Made by a program: the position numbers and the translations under genes
Shown: positions 41,719 to 50,745 of the stretch, piece after piece
Layout of the letters: every line of letters starts with the position of its first letter
How positions within the stretch are numbered: position 1 is the stretch's first letter
Assembly (NCBI RefSeq): GCF_002205795.1
Contig: NZ_NIUY01000001.1
Location: 186,001 to 250,000 of the forward strand
Length of the DNA stretch: 64,000 bases
Direction of reading: 5' to 3'
Origin: Chryseobacterium sp. VAUSW3
GTDB lineage: Bacteria; Bacteroidota; Bacteroidia; Flavobacteriales; Weeksellaceae
Notes under the pieces: generated by a model
The model's database searches: none
The model's input: the letters and a program-made list of their open reading frames with translations, nothing else
Told to the model about the DNA's origin: nothing

Positions 41719-43197
41719 TTACAATTCTTTTCTTAGCCTTGCAACCGGAATATTCAGCTGTTCGCGGTATTTTGCAATGGTTCTTCTTGCGATGTTGTAC
41801 CCTTTTTCTTTCAATAATCCTACAAGAGCATCGTCGGTTAACGGTTTGCGCTTATTTTCGTTATTGATGACTTCCTGAAGATGATTTTTAATCTCCTTGG
41901 TGGAAACTTCTTCGCCGTCATCATTGGTAAGCGAATCGGAGAACAGGCTTTTCAGGTAAACAATTCCGTTTGGTGTGTCGGCATATTTGCTTTTTACCAC
42001 CCGTGAAATGGTTGAAATATCGAAACCTGTAATATCTGCCACATCCTTCAGGATCATCGGTTTCAGGGATTTTTCGTCACCGGTAATGAAGTAGTTTTTC
42101 TGCAGTTTTACAATTGCCGTAATCGTTTGCAACAACGTATTCTGCCTTTGGTTAATCGCATCGATATACCATTTTGCAGCATCGAGTTTCTGCTTAATGA
42201 AAAGCGCTGCCTGCTTGTGATCCGGCGAGTTTTTATCGTGAGAATAAGTCGTAAGAATGTCTTTGTACTCATCGGAAACGCGGAGTGTAGGCGCATTTTT
42301 GCTGTTGAGTAAAGGGATAACTTCCGATTGGCCGTTTTTCCCTTCTTTGATCTGAATCACAAAATCCGGAATAATTTCCTGATTGATGGTGATGGTTTGC
42401 GTATCGAAATTTCCGCCTACTTTCGGAGAAAGTTTAGAAATTACTTCCAGTGCGTCCTTCAGATCCTCTTCTTCGATATCGTATTTCTGAATAATTTTGT
42501 TGTAATGCTTATTGGTAAGTGCATCGAACTGGTTTCTAAGGATATTTCCGGCGAGGCTTACGGCTTTGTCGGCACTTACTTTCTTTTCGATCTGCAAAAG
42601 TAAACATTCCTGAAGGTTTCTTGCGCCAACTCCCGGCGGATCGAGTTTCTGAACATAATTCTCTAAAATATCCTCTACTTTTTCTTTGGTCGTGTAAACT
42701 CCCTGCGAAAAAGCCAGATCATCAACCAATTGTTTGCTTTCTCTTCGCAAATAACCGTCGTTATCCAGGTTTCCGATGATGTATTCGGCGATTTTAAGAT
42801 CGTCGCCTTCAATTGAAATCAGGCGAATCTGCTCCAGTAGATAGTCGTAAAGTGACTGACCTTCCGTTAAAAGCGATTCATTATCAAAATCTTCGTCGTC
42901 TGCCGAATAATTGTTTGATGCTGTTTTATAAGCAGGTTCATCATCAAAGATATATTCATTTACATCAAAATCGGTACTGATGCTATCGGTTCCTTCCTCT
43001 TCAAAACCTTCGTCCAGAGAGGCATAATCTTCTTCTTTGGATTCTTCCTGAACTTTTTCGAGTGCAGGGTTTTCCTCAAGCTCACGCTCGAGTTCTTCTT
43101 CAAATTCCAAGGTGTGAAGCTGGATCAACTTCATCAGCTGGATTTGTTGTGGAGCAAGTTTTTGCCCGAGTCTAAGTTGTAGGTTTTGTTTTAACAT
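41719..43197 (-). CDS. rpoN: RNA polymerase sigma-54 factor
   Basis: The 492-residue protein has the Gln-rich activator region I at the N-terminus (QNLQLRLGQKLAPQQIQLMKLIQLHTLEFEEELERELEENP), a long acidic region II (about 45-110), the core-binding domain, and the C-terminal DNA-binding domain. The RpoN box appears as ARRTIAKYREQLNIP, followed by the end VARLRKEL. It directs transcription from -24/-12 promoters with enhancer-binding ATPases, none of which is encoded here. asnS lies 59 bases upstream on the same strand, a pairing common in this group. Confidence 0.97.
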   Translation of the reverse strand: MLKQNLQLRLGQKLAPQQIQLMKLIQLHTLEFEEELERELEENPALEKVQEESKEEDYASLDEGFEEEGTDSISTDFDVNEYIFDDEPAYKTASNNYSADDEDFDNESLLTEGQSLYDYLLEQIRLISIEGDDLKIAEYIIGNLDNDGYLRRESKQLVDDLAFSQGVYTTKEKVEDILENYVQKLDPPGVGARNLQECLLLQIEKKVSADKAVSLAGNILRNQFDALTNKHYNKIIQKYDIEEEDLKDALEVISKLSPKVGGNFDTQTITINQEIIPDFVIQIKEGKNGQSEVIPLLNSKNAPTLRVSDEYKDILTTYSHDKNSPDHKQAALFIKQKLDAAKWYIDAINQRQNTLLQTITAIVKLQKNYFITGDEKSLKPMILKDVADITGFDISTISRVVKSKYADTPNGIVYLKSLFSDSLTNDDGEEVSTKEIKNHLQEVINNENKRKPLTDDALVGLLKEKGYNIARRTIAKYREQLNIPVARLRKEL

Positions 43198-43256
43198 TCT
43201 TGATTTGGTCTTACAAAAATTTAATTTCTGTGTGTATATTTTTTTCTGCGAGTGGG

Positions 43257-44702
43257 TTAAAACTCAGCATTGTGTGGTGTTCTTGGGAACGGAATTACGT
43301 CTCTAATGTTCGTCATTCCCGTCACGAAAAGAACGAGTCTTTCTAAACCAAGCCCGAATCCTGCATGCGGAACCGAACCGAATTTTCTGGTATCCAGATA
43401 CCACCAGAGCTCGTGTTCATCAACATTCATGGCTTTCATTTTGGCCGTAAGCACATCGAATTTATCTTCTCTCTGCGAACCGCCGATAATTTCGCCGATT
43501 CCCGGGAAAAGTACATCCATTGCAGCTACTGTTTTGCCGTCTTCATTAAGTTTCATGTAGAAAGCCTTAATTTCTTTCGGATAATCAAATAGAACAACCG
43601 GACTGTCGAAATGTTTTTCAACCAGATATCTTTCGTGCTCACTCTGCAAATCAGCGCCCCATTCTTCGATCGGGAACTGGAATTTGCCTTTTTTGTTTTC
43701 TTTTGAATTCTTCAGGATATCAATCGCTTCGGTATAAGAAACCCTCTTGAATCTTTTCTTTATAACGTTTTCAAGTTTTTCAATTAAACCTTCCGCAGCT
43801 CTGTCTTTTTCAGGTTTCTGCTTTTGTTCTTCGGCAAATCTTTTGTCTAAAAACTCCAGATCATCTTTGCAGTTTTCTAAGACATAACCGATGACGTATT
43901 TTAAGAAATCTTCTGCCAGATCAATATTGTCTTCCAGATTATTAAAGGCAACTTCAGGCTCCACCATCCAGAATTCTGCGAGGTGACGTGTGGTATTCGA
44001 GTTTTCTGCACGGAAGGTAGGTCCGAAAGTATAAACGCGTCCCAATCCCATCATAGCAGTTTCAACATTCAGCTGTCCGGAAACGGTAAGGTTGGTTTTT
44101 TTACCAAAGAAATCCTGTTCATAATCGACATCACCATTTTCATCTCTCGGGATGTTATTGATATCGAAATTCGTAACGCTGAACATTTCGCCTGCTCCTT
44201 CTGCATCGGCACCGGTAATAATCGGCGTATTCATGTAAAAGAACTGGTTCTGGTGAAAGAACTGGTGAATCGCAAAACTTACCGCACTTCTTACTCTGAA
44301 AACAGACCCGAAAAGATTCGTGCGGAAACGCAGATGCGCCTGCTCACGCAGCAATTCGAGGGAGTGTTTTTTAGGCTGAAGAATGGTTCGGTCTCTTTCT
44401 TCGGTAAAATTATCTCCAAGAATCTGAATTTTCTTTGCAATAATCTCGATGCTTTGTCCGGCTCCTTGGCTTTCAACCACTTCACCTACAATCTTCAGCG
44501 ACGATGCAGTGCTGATATTTTTGATGGTATTATCATCAAAATTCTCGAAATCTACAACAACCTGTAAGTTGTTGATCGTTGAACCATCGTTCAAAGCGAT
44601 GAAACGGTTGGAGCGAAACGCCCGAACCCAACCCTGAACAGTAATATCGTGATGTAAAAGTTTTTTATAATCTGAAAGTAATTCGTTAATCGTGGTTCTC
44701 AT
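43257..44702 (-). CDS. asnS: Asparaginyl-tRNA synthetase
   Basis: This 481-residue class IIb synthetase has an N-terminal OB anticodon-binding domain ([20 protein letters not shown]) and a catalytic core with motif 2 ([25 protein letters not shown]) and motif 3 ([15 protein letters not shown]). It charges tRNA-Asn directly, so this organism need not depend on the transamidation route. It is followed by rpoN. A -7 box lies about 67 bases upstream of the ATG. Confidence 0.97.
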   Translation of the reverse strand: MRTTINELLSDYKKLLHHDITVQGWVRAFRSNRFIALNDGSTINNLQVVVDFENFDDNTIKNISTASSLKIVGEVVESQGAGQSIEIIAKKIQILGDNFTEERDRTILQPKKHSLELLREQAHLRFRTNLFGSVFRVRSAVSFAIHQFFHQNQFFYMNTPIITGADAEGAGEMFSVTNFDINNIPRDENGDVDYEQDFFGKKTNLTVSGQLNVETAMMGLGRVYTFGPTFRAENSNTTRHLAEFWMVEPEVAFNNLEDNIDLAEDFLKYVIGYVLENCKDDLEFLDKRFAEEQKQKPEKDRAAEGLIEKLENVIKKRFKRVSYTEAIDILKNSKENKKGKFQFPIEEWGADLQSEHERYLVEKHFDSPVVLFDYPKEIKAFYMKLNEDGKTVAAMDVLFPGIGEIIGGSQREDKFDVLTAKMKAMNVDEHELWWYLDTRKFGSVPHAGFGLGLERLVLFVTGMTNIRDVIPFPRTPHNAEF

Positions 44703-44768
44703 TGCTGATATTCAAGTTTTTAATGATTGTGTAAAGGCTTTTCTTTACAGATATCTTATCAATAGTTA

Positions 44769-44776
44769 CAAATGTA
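44769..44776 (-). promoter_or_regulatory. -7 promoter box for asnS
   Basis: The minus strand reads TACATTTG, identical to the box of the TonB receptor gene. It predicts a leader of about 60 bases. No TTG stands at the -33 distance. Confidence 0.45.
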
Positions 44777-44863
44777 ATAAAATTTGGCGTAATTTTTGCT
44801 GTAAGATATAAAAAATCAACAAAAAATTTACAAATTTTTTACGCGTTTTTTCTCAATTTAAAC

Positions 44864-44956
44864 TTCCCGCGGCCCGGCCTGAGTGAAGCTCTTTTTGTGT
44901 AGCGAAGCGAAACAAAAAAGCGGGAACGGAGGACGGAAACAGCCGCCCAAAAAAAC
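44864..44956 (+). repeat. Dispersed intergenic repeat, copy D (diverged subtype)
   Basis: CCCGCGGCCCGGCCTGAG, then GTGAAGC, is followed by a hairpin (CTTTTTGT with ACAAAAAAG around GTAGCGAAGCGAA), CGGGAACGGAGGACGGAAAC, and an end of CCGCCC plus A run. The plan matches copies C and E and the 3' end matches copy A, but the flanks differ. It fills most of the asnS-rimM gap. Confidence 0.7.
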
Positions 44957-44965
44957 CTCAGGTAA

Positions 44966-45508
44966 TCATTCGTCTTTCTTTGAAGGAATCAGAAAAACAT
45001 CCATCAAACCTTCCGGCAGCGCCATTTTTATGTATTTTTCTTCGCGGTTAAGTTCAATAATCCAGTCTTTGATGATTGGGATTACGATCTGTTTGTCTGC
45101 CAGATTCAAAAGGAAATAATGCTGCCCTGTCTGGTCGTTTACAGATTCGATTATCCCACAGCTTTTGCCGTCTTCTTCGCGGATTTCGAAACCGATGACT
45201 TCGTGGTAATAAAACTTGTTTCCGGTAAGTTTTGGCAGTGTGGAAAGCGGAAGATAAACCTCTTTTCCCAGCGACTGGTCTACCAAAGCCTCGGTGGAAT
45301 TTTTAAAGGAAATAATGAGCGTGTCACCTTTGCTCCAGGACTGTTTTGCCACAAAAAACGGCACCAGCAATCCGTTGATATCCACAAAAATGGAATCTAA
45401 TTTATTATACATTTCGGGCTGATCGGTATCGAGTTTTAGAAACACGTTGCCGTGAAGTCCGTGTCTGCGCGTAATTTTCCCTAAGAAATAACAATCTTCT
45501 TTTTTCAT
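44966..45508 (-). CDS. rimM: Ribosome maturation factor RimM
   Basis: This 180-residue factor helps assemble the head of the 30S subunit by binding S19. It has the N-terminal barrel opening YFLGKITRRHGLHGNVFLKLDTD and the C-terminal PRC domain from about residue 95 (FYYHEVIGFEIREEDGKSCG, VIPIIKDWIIELNREEKYI). I use the ATG at 45506-45508; a frame 15 codons longer overlaps the likely promoter leader. rpsP lies upstream on the same strand, with a perfect palindrome in between. Confidence 0.93.
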   Translation of the reverse strand: MKKEDCYFLGKITRRHGLHGNVFLKLDTDQPEMYNKLDSIFVDINGLLVPFFVAKQSWSKGDTLIISFKNSTEALVDQSLGKEVYLPLSTLPKLTGNKFYYHEVIGFEIREEDGKSCGIIESVNDQTGQHYFLLNLADKQIVIPIIKDWIIELNREEKYIKMALPEGLMDVFLIPSKKDE

Positions 45509-45555
45509 GCGTAATTTTTCTGATTGATGAAACACAGTAAACTGCGTTAGCACTG

Positions 45556-45563
45556 CAAATATA
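45556..45563 (-). promoter_or_regulatory. -7 promoter box for rimM
   Basis: The minus strand reads TATATTTG, an exact TAnnTTTG, between the rpsP-rimM palindrome and the rimM start. It suggests that rimM can be transcribed independently of rpsP. Confidence 0.45.
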
Positions 45564-45578
45564 ATGGGTTTTAAAATA

Positions 45579-45606
45579 ACAGAGACGCCAATATTGGCGT
45601 CTCTGT
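45579..45606 (-). terminator. 28-base perfect palindrome between rpsP and rimM
   Basis: ACAGAGACGCCAAT pairs perfectly with ATTGGCGTCTCTGT. On the minus strand it is followed by TATTTTAAAA, a weak U tract. It probably terminates or attenuates transcripts leaving rpsP. Confidence 0.65.
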
Positions 45607-45637
45607 AGGATATTTTTTGTAAGTTATTACAGAAAAA

Positions 45638-46228
45638 TTAAGCCTGCGCTTCTTCAGTACCTTCTGCTTCAGCAGCTGGTTCTTCTGCAGTTTCTTCAGC
45701 AACAGGAGCGTTTGCAGCTTCTTCAGCAGCTTTTTCTTCTGCCAATTTAGCTTCAGCTTCCGCTTTTGCATCAGCTTCTAATTTAGCAGCTGCATCTAAT
45801 CTTGCTTGGTTTACTTTTGCCTCTGCTTCTAAAGCTGCTTTTTTAGCATCTTCTTTAGCTTTGCTTAAACCGTCTTTTTTGCCAAGAACCTGTTTTTCTT
45901 TTTCTTCTAACCAAGAGTTGAATCTCTTCTCAGCTTCAGCCTCATCAAATGCGCCTTTAGCAACACCACCAAGAAGGTGTTTTTTGTAAAGAACTCCTTT
46001 GTAAGAAAGAATTGCTCTTGCAGTATCGGTAGGCTGCGCACCGTTGTTAAGCCATTTTACTGCAGAATCCACGTTTAATTCGATAATCGCAGGATTTGTA
46101 ATTGGATTGTAAGTACCGATTTTCTCGATAAATTTACCATCTCTTCTTGCTCTTGCATCTGCAACAACAATGTGGAAAAAAGGCTTTCCTTTTTTACCGT
46201 GTCTTTGTAATCTGATTTTTACTGACAT
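45638..46228 (-). CDS. rpsP: 30S ribosomal protein S16 with long acidic tail
   Basis: Residues 1-80 are canonical S16 ([38 protein letters not shown]). The remaining 115 residues form a helical linker and an Ala/Glu-rich tail (repeated [23 protein letters not shown]). E. coli S16 has 82 residues, while long S16 proteins occur in Bacteroidota. The tail is probably disordered or a solvent-exposed helix; its role is unknown. A -7 box lies about 47 bases upstream. Confidence 0.95.
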   Translation of the reverse strand: MSVKIRLQRHGKKGKPFFHIVVADARARRDGKFIEKIGTYNPITNPAIIELNVDSAVKWLNNGAQPTDTARAILSYKGVLYKKHLLGGVAKGAFDEAEAEKRFNSWLEEKEKQVLGKKDGLSKAKEDAKKAALEAEAKVNQARLDAAAKLEADAKAEAEAKLAEEKAAEEAANAPVAEETAEEPAAEAEGTEEAQA

Positions 46229-46274
46229 AAATGTTTGATTTTGTGGGAACTCGTCCCGATTAATTATGAGGTTG

Positions 46275-46282
46275 CAAAGATA
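46275..46282 (-). promoter_or_regulatory. -7 promoter box for rpsP
   Basis: The minus strand reads TATCTTTG, an exact TAnnTTTG. It gives a leader of about 43 bases that contains GGGA/TCCC short arms. Confidence 0.45.
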
Positions 46283-46358
46283 ATTAATTTATCTGAACTG
46301 AGAATAAAAATCCATATAAATTTCTACCACATTTTCAGACTCCGAATTAGAAGAAAAT

Positions 46359-46877
46359 CTATTGAAAGAACACCATAATGAGTGCCAGAATAAAACCCAG
46401 TCCGGCGTAAATCATTCCTCTTCTGAAGGCCTTGGATTTATAATTGAACATCCAGAACGACGAAATCACAAAGAAAAACAAAACCAGTCCAAAAACAGCA
46501 TTTAATGTTGCATAACGGTGTTTCGAGGTCGATTTGTGCAGTTCGTTGAATTTTTCCAGAACAAATGGCAGCTGCATTTTCGAATATTTTGTTTCGCCGG
46601 TTTTCATATTATAAGTCCCCTGTTCAAATTTCTGAACATCACCTTCGCTACCTTTAAATTCTACATTACGCATTTTAATTTCTTTCGCTAGCTCCTTTTC
46701 TGTAAGATTTGGCTTAAGAACGATTTCGTACTTGTTTTCCTTTTTCAGAAAATTGGTGTCACGGTAAATCAGCAGAACGCCGCTAATTGCGTATACCGCC
46801 ATTATTCCTGCTGCAAAATAGCCCAAATAGCGGTGTGTAATCCGCATGAATGTTTTTGTATCCTTAATTTTTGCCAT
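46359..46877 (-). CDS. PepSY-type membrane protein next to the siderophore receptor
   Basis: The 172-residue protein starts MAKIKDTKTFMRITHRYLGYFAAGIMAVYAISGVLLI, the usual opening of PepSY-associated membrane proteins, with one N-terminal helix. A periplasmic domain (about 40-120) and two C-terminal helices (NAVFGLVLFFFVISSFWMF and MIYAGLGFILALIMVFF) follow. Such proteins accompany TonB siderophore receptors and may help reduce or release iron, though that is not proven. It lies 86 bases after the receptor gene, past a hairpin. Confidence 0.8.
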   Translation of the reverse strand: MAKIKDTKTFMRITHRYLGYFAAGIMAVYAISGVLLIYRDTNFLKKENKYEIVLKPNLTEKELAKEIKMRNVEFKGSEGDVQKFEQGTYNMKTGETKYSKMQLPFVLEKFNELHKSTSKHRYATLNAVFGLVLFFFVISSFWMFNYKSKAFRRGMIYAGLGFILALIMVFFQ

Positions 46878-46917
46878 CGTTTATTTGATTAATTTGTTTT
46901 TTGAGGTTTACGATAAA

Positions 46918-46937
46918 AGTGGAAACGGGTTTCCACT
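46918..46937 (-). terminator. Hairpin between the siderophore receptor and the PepSY-type gene
   Basis: On the minus strand AGTGGAAA-CCCG-TTTCCACT is followed by TTTTAT. The short U tract suggests partial termination, so that less of the downstream gene is made than of the receptor. Confidence 0.6.
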
Positions 46938-46963
46938 CTTTGGTAATATTTTCACCTAAACGA

Positions 46964-49177
46964 TTAAAGTTTGTACGTTAAAGTGAAGTAATAATTTCTT
47001 GGAGTAATTGGATTTACGGAATAGTTTTCATGATAGTTATAATTCACGGTATCAAAGAGATTTCCTACTTTACCCATTACAGAAAATTTCTGCCATTCAT
47101 ATCCAACTGATAAAGCAACAGTGGCATAATCATCAACCGGCAATAATCGGGAAACCCCATTTCTAGTGTCTAATGTTTCCTTGGTATCATTCCATCCTGC
47201 GATACGGTCGCCTACAAAGTACACGCTGGCCCCCAGCTTAAGTCCTTTTATATAATTTGGCAGGGTGTAAAATACCGATGCATTTGCGGTAGTTGCAGGT
47301 GTACGGACCAACCGTTGGTTCTCAACATACCCAAACCCTTCAGGCGTATCCAAATAAACCGCGTGATTGTAGGAAGCACCAGCAATAATCATTAAATTGG
47401 GAGTTGGATTTCCGGTAATGTCGAGTTCCACACCACGGCTGCGCATCTTACCTGCAAATTCTTTTATGGTAGAATCATTGTTCACCTGTCCCTGGGCATT
47501 AAATTCTGCCATCTGATAGAAGTTTCTGTTTTCAATCTGATAAAGGGACAAGTTCAACGCTACCGCATTTTTCCAGAAATTCTTTTTCATACCAACCTCG
47601 AACTGATCAATTATCGATGGCGTCAACGAGTTATCGTAAATGTCACGTCCAGTATTTGCTGAGAACGAATTGGTGTAAGTTGCAAAAAGCGATAGATTGT
47701 CGTTTGGCATATAAATAAGTCCGGCTTTTGGCGAAAAAGCTCTGTCTACGGTACCTGCAGTATTGTTTACACCATTTGTTACAAACGATTTCTTTTCGGT
47801 TTCGAGGTTTTCGATATAAGACCATCGTAATCCCGCCAAAACTTTAAACTGTTCGGTGATACTAATGAAATCCTGGGCATAAATTCCAAATCGCTGCGTT
47901 GGGATTCGGGTTCTGTCTCTTTTTGTAGCTGTGGGTATTGCGCCGCTTGTCCACGTGGATGGATCATCAAGATAAATGGTTCCATTCGTGCTGCCATTAG
48001 TTCCGTAAGCTGTTTGTGAAAGATTATAAGCGTACGCATCTGCAGTTCCGTAATCGCCATCTGTACCGATTAAAATTTTATGGTTAATTTTTCCGGTATT
48101 GATTTCTCCATTCAAATTAAGCTGTAAGGCCGTATAATTCTGCTCATTGTATGTTCTGTTGACGGGTCGGTTCCATTTCAGGCGCCCTGCATTGTCGTAA
48201 GTCCAGGTGATTCTTTCTGTAGAAAAATAATCTTTTGTATAATTCTGGAAAGAAGCTACAGTATTCAAAGTCCAGAACTCACTGAACTGATGATTAAAGG
48301 TTATTCCCGCCGTTGCCTGCTCTGTATTTTGATATTGCCAATCTGCTCCCAGGAAAGCGTTTCTTGGCAAAAGTGTATTTAAACGGTAAGATTTATCATT
48401 GTTTTCAATGGCGCCAATCCCAAAATCCGGAGTAAATTCATTCTTTAAATAATCTGCTTCCACAATCAATTGTGATTTTTCACCAATATTGAAGAGGAAA
48501 GAAGGATTAAAGTAATATTTCTGTGATTCCACAACATCGCGGAAACTTTCAGCTGTCTCGTATGCTCCATTTACACGGAACGCAATTTTTTCAGAAATCG
48601 GTCCGTAAAAATCAACAGTTGGTTTATAAGAATTCCAGCTGCCGGCGTTCAGTCCAACACTTCCACCAAAATTAAAACGTGGTTTTTTGGTAATTAAATT
48701 TACCACACCACCGGCGGAAACATTCCCGTAAAGCATGGCGTTTCCTCCTTTCAAGACTTCTACCCTTTCCAGACCTGAAACTTCAGGAAAAACACCACTG
48801 TTTACCCGTGCACCATTTTTAAAGATGTTATCGTTCCCGAAATTAAAGCCTCTTCCGCCAAAACTGTCCTGCGAATTTCCCCGGGAAGAGGTGATGTACA
48901 AACCATTTACATTCTGAAGAACTTCACCCAACTGTTTCGCCTGTTGCTGCTCGATTACCTCGTGAGTAACAATTGCAATAGGCTGCGGATTCTCCATCAC
49001 CGTAAGATTCGATTTAGCAGTTAGTGCCTTTGCTTTGTTAGGATTACCGGTTTTATGAAGGTTTATATCTTCAATTTCCTGAATCCTAATGGTATCATTA
49101 ATCGGATCGAATTTCATTTGCGCATTTGCTGACATGCTAATCAACAAGACTCCCAACGACAATATCTGCTTTTTCAT
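46964..49177 (-). CDS. TonB-dependent siderophore receptor
   Basis: The 737-residue outer-membrane protein has a signal peptide (cleavage after ANA, about residue 19) and a TonB box region near TLTVMENPQPIAIVT-type sequence. The plug domain (about 60-170) contains LGEVLQNVNGLYITSSRG and VLKGGNAMLYGNVSAGGVVNLITKKP. A 22-strand barrel ends in NYYFTLTYKL, with the terminal aromatic-rich strand. The plug motifs match FhuE/FpvA-like ferric siderophore receptors. Iron control is suggested by two Fur-like dyads around its promoter. No biosynthesis genes are present, so the ligand may be a foreign siderophore. Confidence 0.93.
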   Translation of the reverse strand: MKKQILSLGVLLISMSANAQMKFDPINDTIRIQEIEDINLHKTGNPNKAKALTAKSNLTVMENPQPIAIVTHEVIEQQQAKQLGEVLQNVNGLYITSSRGNSQDSFGGRGFNFGNDNIFKNGARVNSGVFPEVSGLERVEVLKGGNAMLYGNVSAGGVVNLITKKPRFNFGGSVGLNAGSWNSYKPTVDFYGPISEKIAFRVNGAYETAESFRDVVESQKYYFNPSFLFNIGEKSQLIVEADYLKNEFTPDFGIGAIENNDKSYRLNTLLPRNAFLGADWQYQNTEQATAGITFNHQFSEFWTLNTVASFQNYTKDYFSTERITWTYDNAGRLKWNRPVNRTYNEQNYTALQLNLNGEINTGKINHKILIGTDGDYGTADAYAYNLSQTAYGTNGSTNGTIYLDDPSTWTSGAIPTATKRDRTRIPTQRFGIYAQDFISITEQFKVLAGLRWSYIENLETEKKSFVTNGVNNTAGTVDRAFSPKAGLIYMPNDNLSLFATYTNSFSANTGRDIYDNSLTPSIIDQFEVGMKKNFWKNAVALNLSLYQIENRNFYQMAEFNAQGQVNNDSTIKEFAGKMRSRGVELDITGNPTPNLMIIAGASYNHAVYLDTPEGFGYVENQRLVRTPATTANASVFYTLPNYIKGLKLGASVYFVGDRIAGWNDTKETLDTRNGVSRLLPVDDYATVALSVGYEWQKFSVMGKVGNLFDTVNYNYHENYSVNPITPRNYYFTLTYKL

Positions 49178-49189
49178 TTACAAGTTTTT

Positions 49190-49208
49190 ATTTAGAATGA
49201 ATTAAAAT
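49190..49208 (-). promoter_or_regulatory. Fur-like dyad, downstream site
   Basis: ATTTAGAAT-G-AATTAAAAT is a 9-1-9 arrangement with three mismatches between the arms. It lies just after the predicted transcription start of the siderophore receptor gene. The left arm equals the arm found in the upstream site. Confidence 0.5.
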
Positions 49209-49215
49209 AACGGTG

Positions 49216-49245
49216 CAAATGTAAAAAAGCCTTCGGGAAATACAA
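49216..49245 (-). promoter_or_regulatory. Complete -33/-7 promoter of the siderophore receptor gene
   Basis: On the minus strand TTG (49243-49245) and TACATTTG (49216-49223) are separated by exactly 19 bases, the full flavobacterial consensus (TTG-N19-TAnnTTTG). Transcription should start near 49212, about 35 bases before the ATG. Confidence 0.75.
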
Positions 49246-49250
49246 AATCT

Positions 49251-49269
49251 ATTTTGAATTATTCTAAAT
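49251..49269 (-). promoter_or_regulatory. Fur-like dyad, upstream site
   Basis: ATTTTGAAT-T-ATTCTAAAT is a 9-1-9 palindrome with a single mismatch between its arms. It starts 5 bases upstream of the -33 TTG. Size and symmetry fit a Fur-family operator; identification as Fur is inference from gene context. Confidence 0.6.
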
Positions 49270-49318
49270 AAAATTCAGTGTCACTGTTTAACTGTTTGAA
49301 AATGAATAAATTTATTTA

Positions 49319-50710
49319 TTACTGATTTTTATCATTATCGCTCATAAATAAGATTCCCGCTCCTATGAAAAGGAGATTTACGATAAAATAGATCATTCCG
49401 TTCGGTGCAGAAGCAGTACCGAAAAGCACCACCACAATTCCCAATATCGCAATTACAGACATGGTAAGTTTAAAAAAACGGTTGCCGGAAAACACATTTT
49501 TTTTGAAGAGCCTGAACAACCCAATGAAAAGCGCACCATTAACAAGGTAGATAAATACAATAGGAATTGCAGAAAGATCAAAATTCCGGGCCGTAAAATA
49601 TGGATGCGTATTGGTAATATAATAAATAATGATATAAAAAATAATAATTCCCAGTCCTAAAAAAGCGCTGTTTACAGGCATTTTTGTTTTGGGTTCAATA
49701 ACATCCAGGTTCAGGAAAATTCTGGATTTTTTAAGATTCGCAAACTGGTAAGGTACACGGATTGTCGCTAAAAGCAAACCATTTGAAGTTCCCAAAACCG
49801 ATACGATAATAAAAAACTGCATCAACAAAGCTCCGGAATCTGACGCGATTTTCCGCGAAAATTCGGTGATATAGGTATCTTTCAACTGAACTATCTCCTC
49901 ACCGCTCATCCTGAAAACAATTCCCATGTAATACGAAATATAAATTACCATCACAGCGATGGTTCCTAAAATTAATGCTTTCGGAAGGTTTTTACTTGAA
50001 TTTTTAATTTCACCGGAAATCTGTGTCGCGATATACCAACCGTCGAAGGCAAAAGAAATAGGGATAAAACTCGCAGCGATCAAAAATAATAAAGACTGAT
50101 TTTCCCTAACATTTTCAGCAGCGTAAGTGAAGTGATTCGCTTCTTCGACATCACCTTTCACCAAACTTAAAATTCCCAGAGAGGCAATAAATATCAACGG
50201 AAGCACTTTCAAGACTGTCGTAAACTGCTGAAAGATGCCGCTGCTTTTCGGTCTGAAAATATTGAAGGTAAAAAAGATCAGCAGATTTACAAAACCAATG
50301 AGCGCAAAGTGGAGCGTTGTAGGTTCAAAATTTAAGAATTCTGCACACAGATGCGCAATATAAATGCCGGAAACTGTAAATAAAACCGCAGTCAGCAGAG
50401 GATAAAAAAGACTCAGATACATCCATCCTACGAAATATGCAGCTTTTTCACCGAATCTGTAATTCACATAATTCAGGATTCCGCCGTCTTTGGGGAGCAA
50501 CTCCGCGTAATTTGCCATAGAAATTGCCCCGAAAACTACGCTTACTCCAACAATAATAAATCCTACAAGTCCAGCAAGAATATTTCCTTGAGTAGAAAGC
50601 AGTACATCATCAACTTTAAAGAAAATACCGGAACCGATGACCTGGCCAATAACCATTGAAATTGCTGTGAACAGGCCGTATTTAGCCTCGAGTTTCTGCT
50701 CCTTTTCCAT
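49319..50710 (-). CDS. APC family amino acid permease
   Basis: The 463-residue inner-membrane protein has about 12 helices. The opening GLFTAISMVIGQVIGSGIFF is the conserved first helix of the amino acid-polyamine-organocation family, with the GSGIF substrate loop, and helix 6 contains IPISFAFDGWYIATQISGEI. It resembles LAT/SteT-type exchangers, which swap large neutral or hydroxy amino acids. It is a single gene, 35 bases after the ABC-F start region on the opposite side of its own ATG. Substrate not certain. Confidence 0.88.
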   Translation of the reverse strand: MEKEQKLEAKYGLFTAISMVIGQVIGSGIFFKVDDVLLSTQGNILAGLVGFIIVGVSVVFGAISMANYAELLPKDGGILNYVNYRFGEKAAYFVGWMYLSLFYPLLTAVLFTVSGIYIAHLCAEFLNFEPTTLHFALIGFVNLLIFFTFNIFRPKSSGIFQQFTTVLKVLPLIFIASLGILSLVKGDVEEANHFTYAAENVRENQSLLFLIAASFIPISFAFDGWYIATQISGEIKNSSKNLPKALILGTIAVMVIYISYYMGIVFRMSGEEIVQLKDTYITEFSRKIASDSGALLMQFFIIVSVLGTSNGLLLATIRVPYQFANLKKSRIFLNLDVIEPKTKMPVNSAFLGLGIIIFYIIIYYITNTHPYFTARNFDLSAIPIVFIYLVNGALFIGLFRLFKKNVFSGNRFFKLTMSVIAILGIVVVLFGTASAPNGMIYFIVNLLFIGAGILFMSDNDKNQ

Positions 50711-50745
50711 AGGTTGAATGTAGATTTTATAAGTGATGATATATT

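Noticed and set aside
43983-44567. Long open frame (194 codons) on the + strand
   Set aside because: It runs antisense to the well-supported asnS gene and its translation shows no protein-like motif.
44784-44800. Sigma-54-like match TTGGCGTAATTTTTGCT with correct spacing on the + strand
   Set aside because: It points away from asnS, and no + strand gene follows for more than 13 kb, so it is most likely chance.
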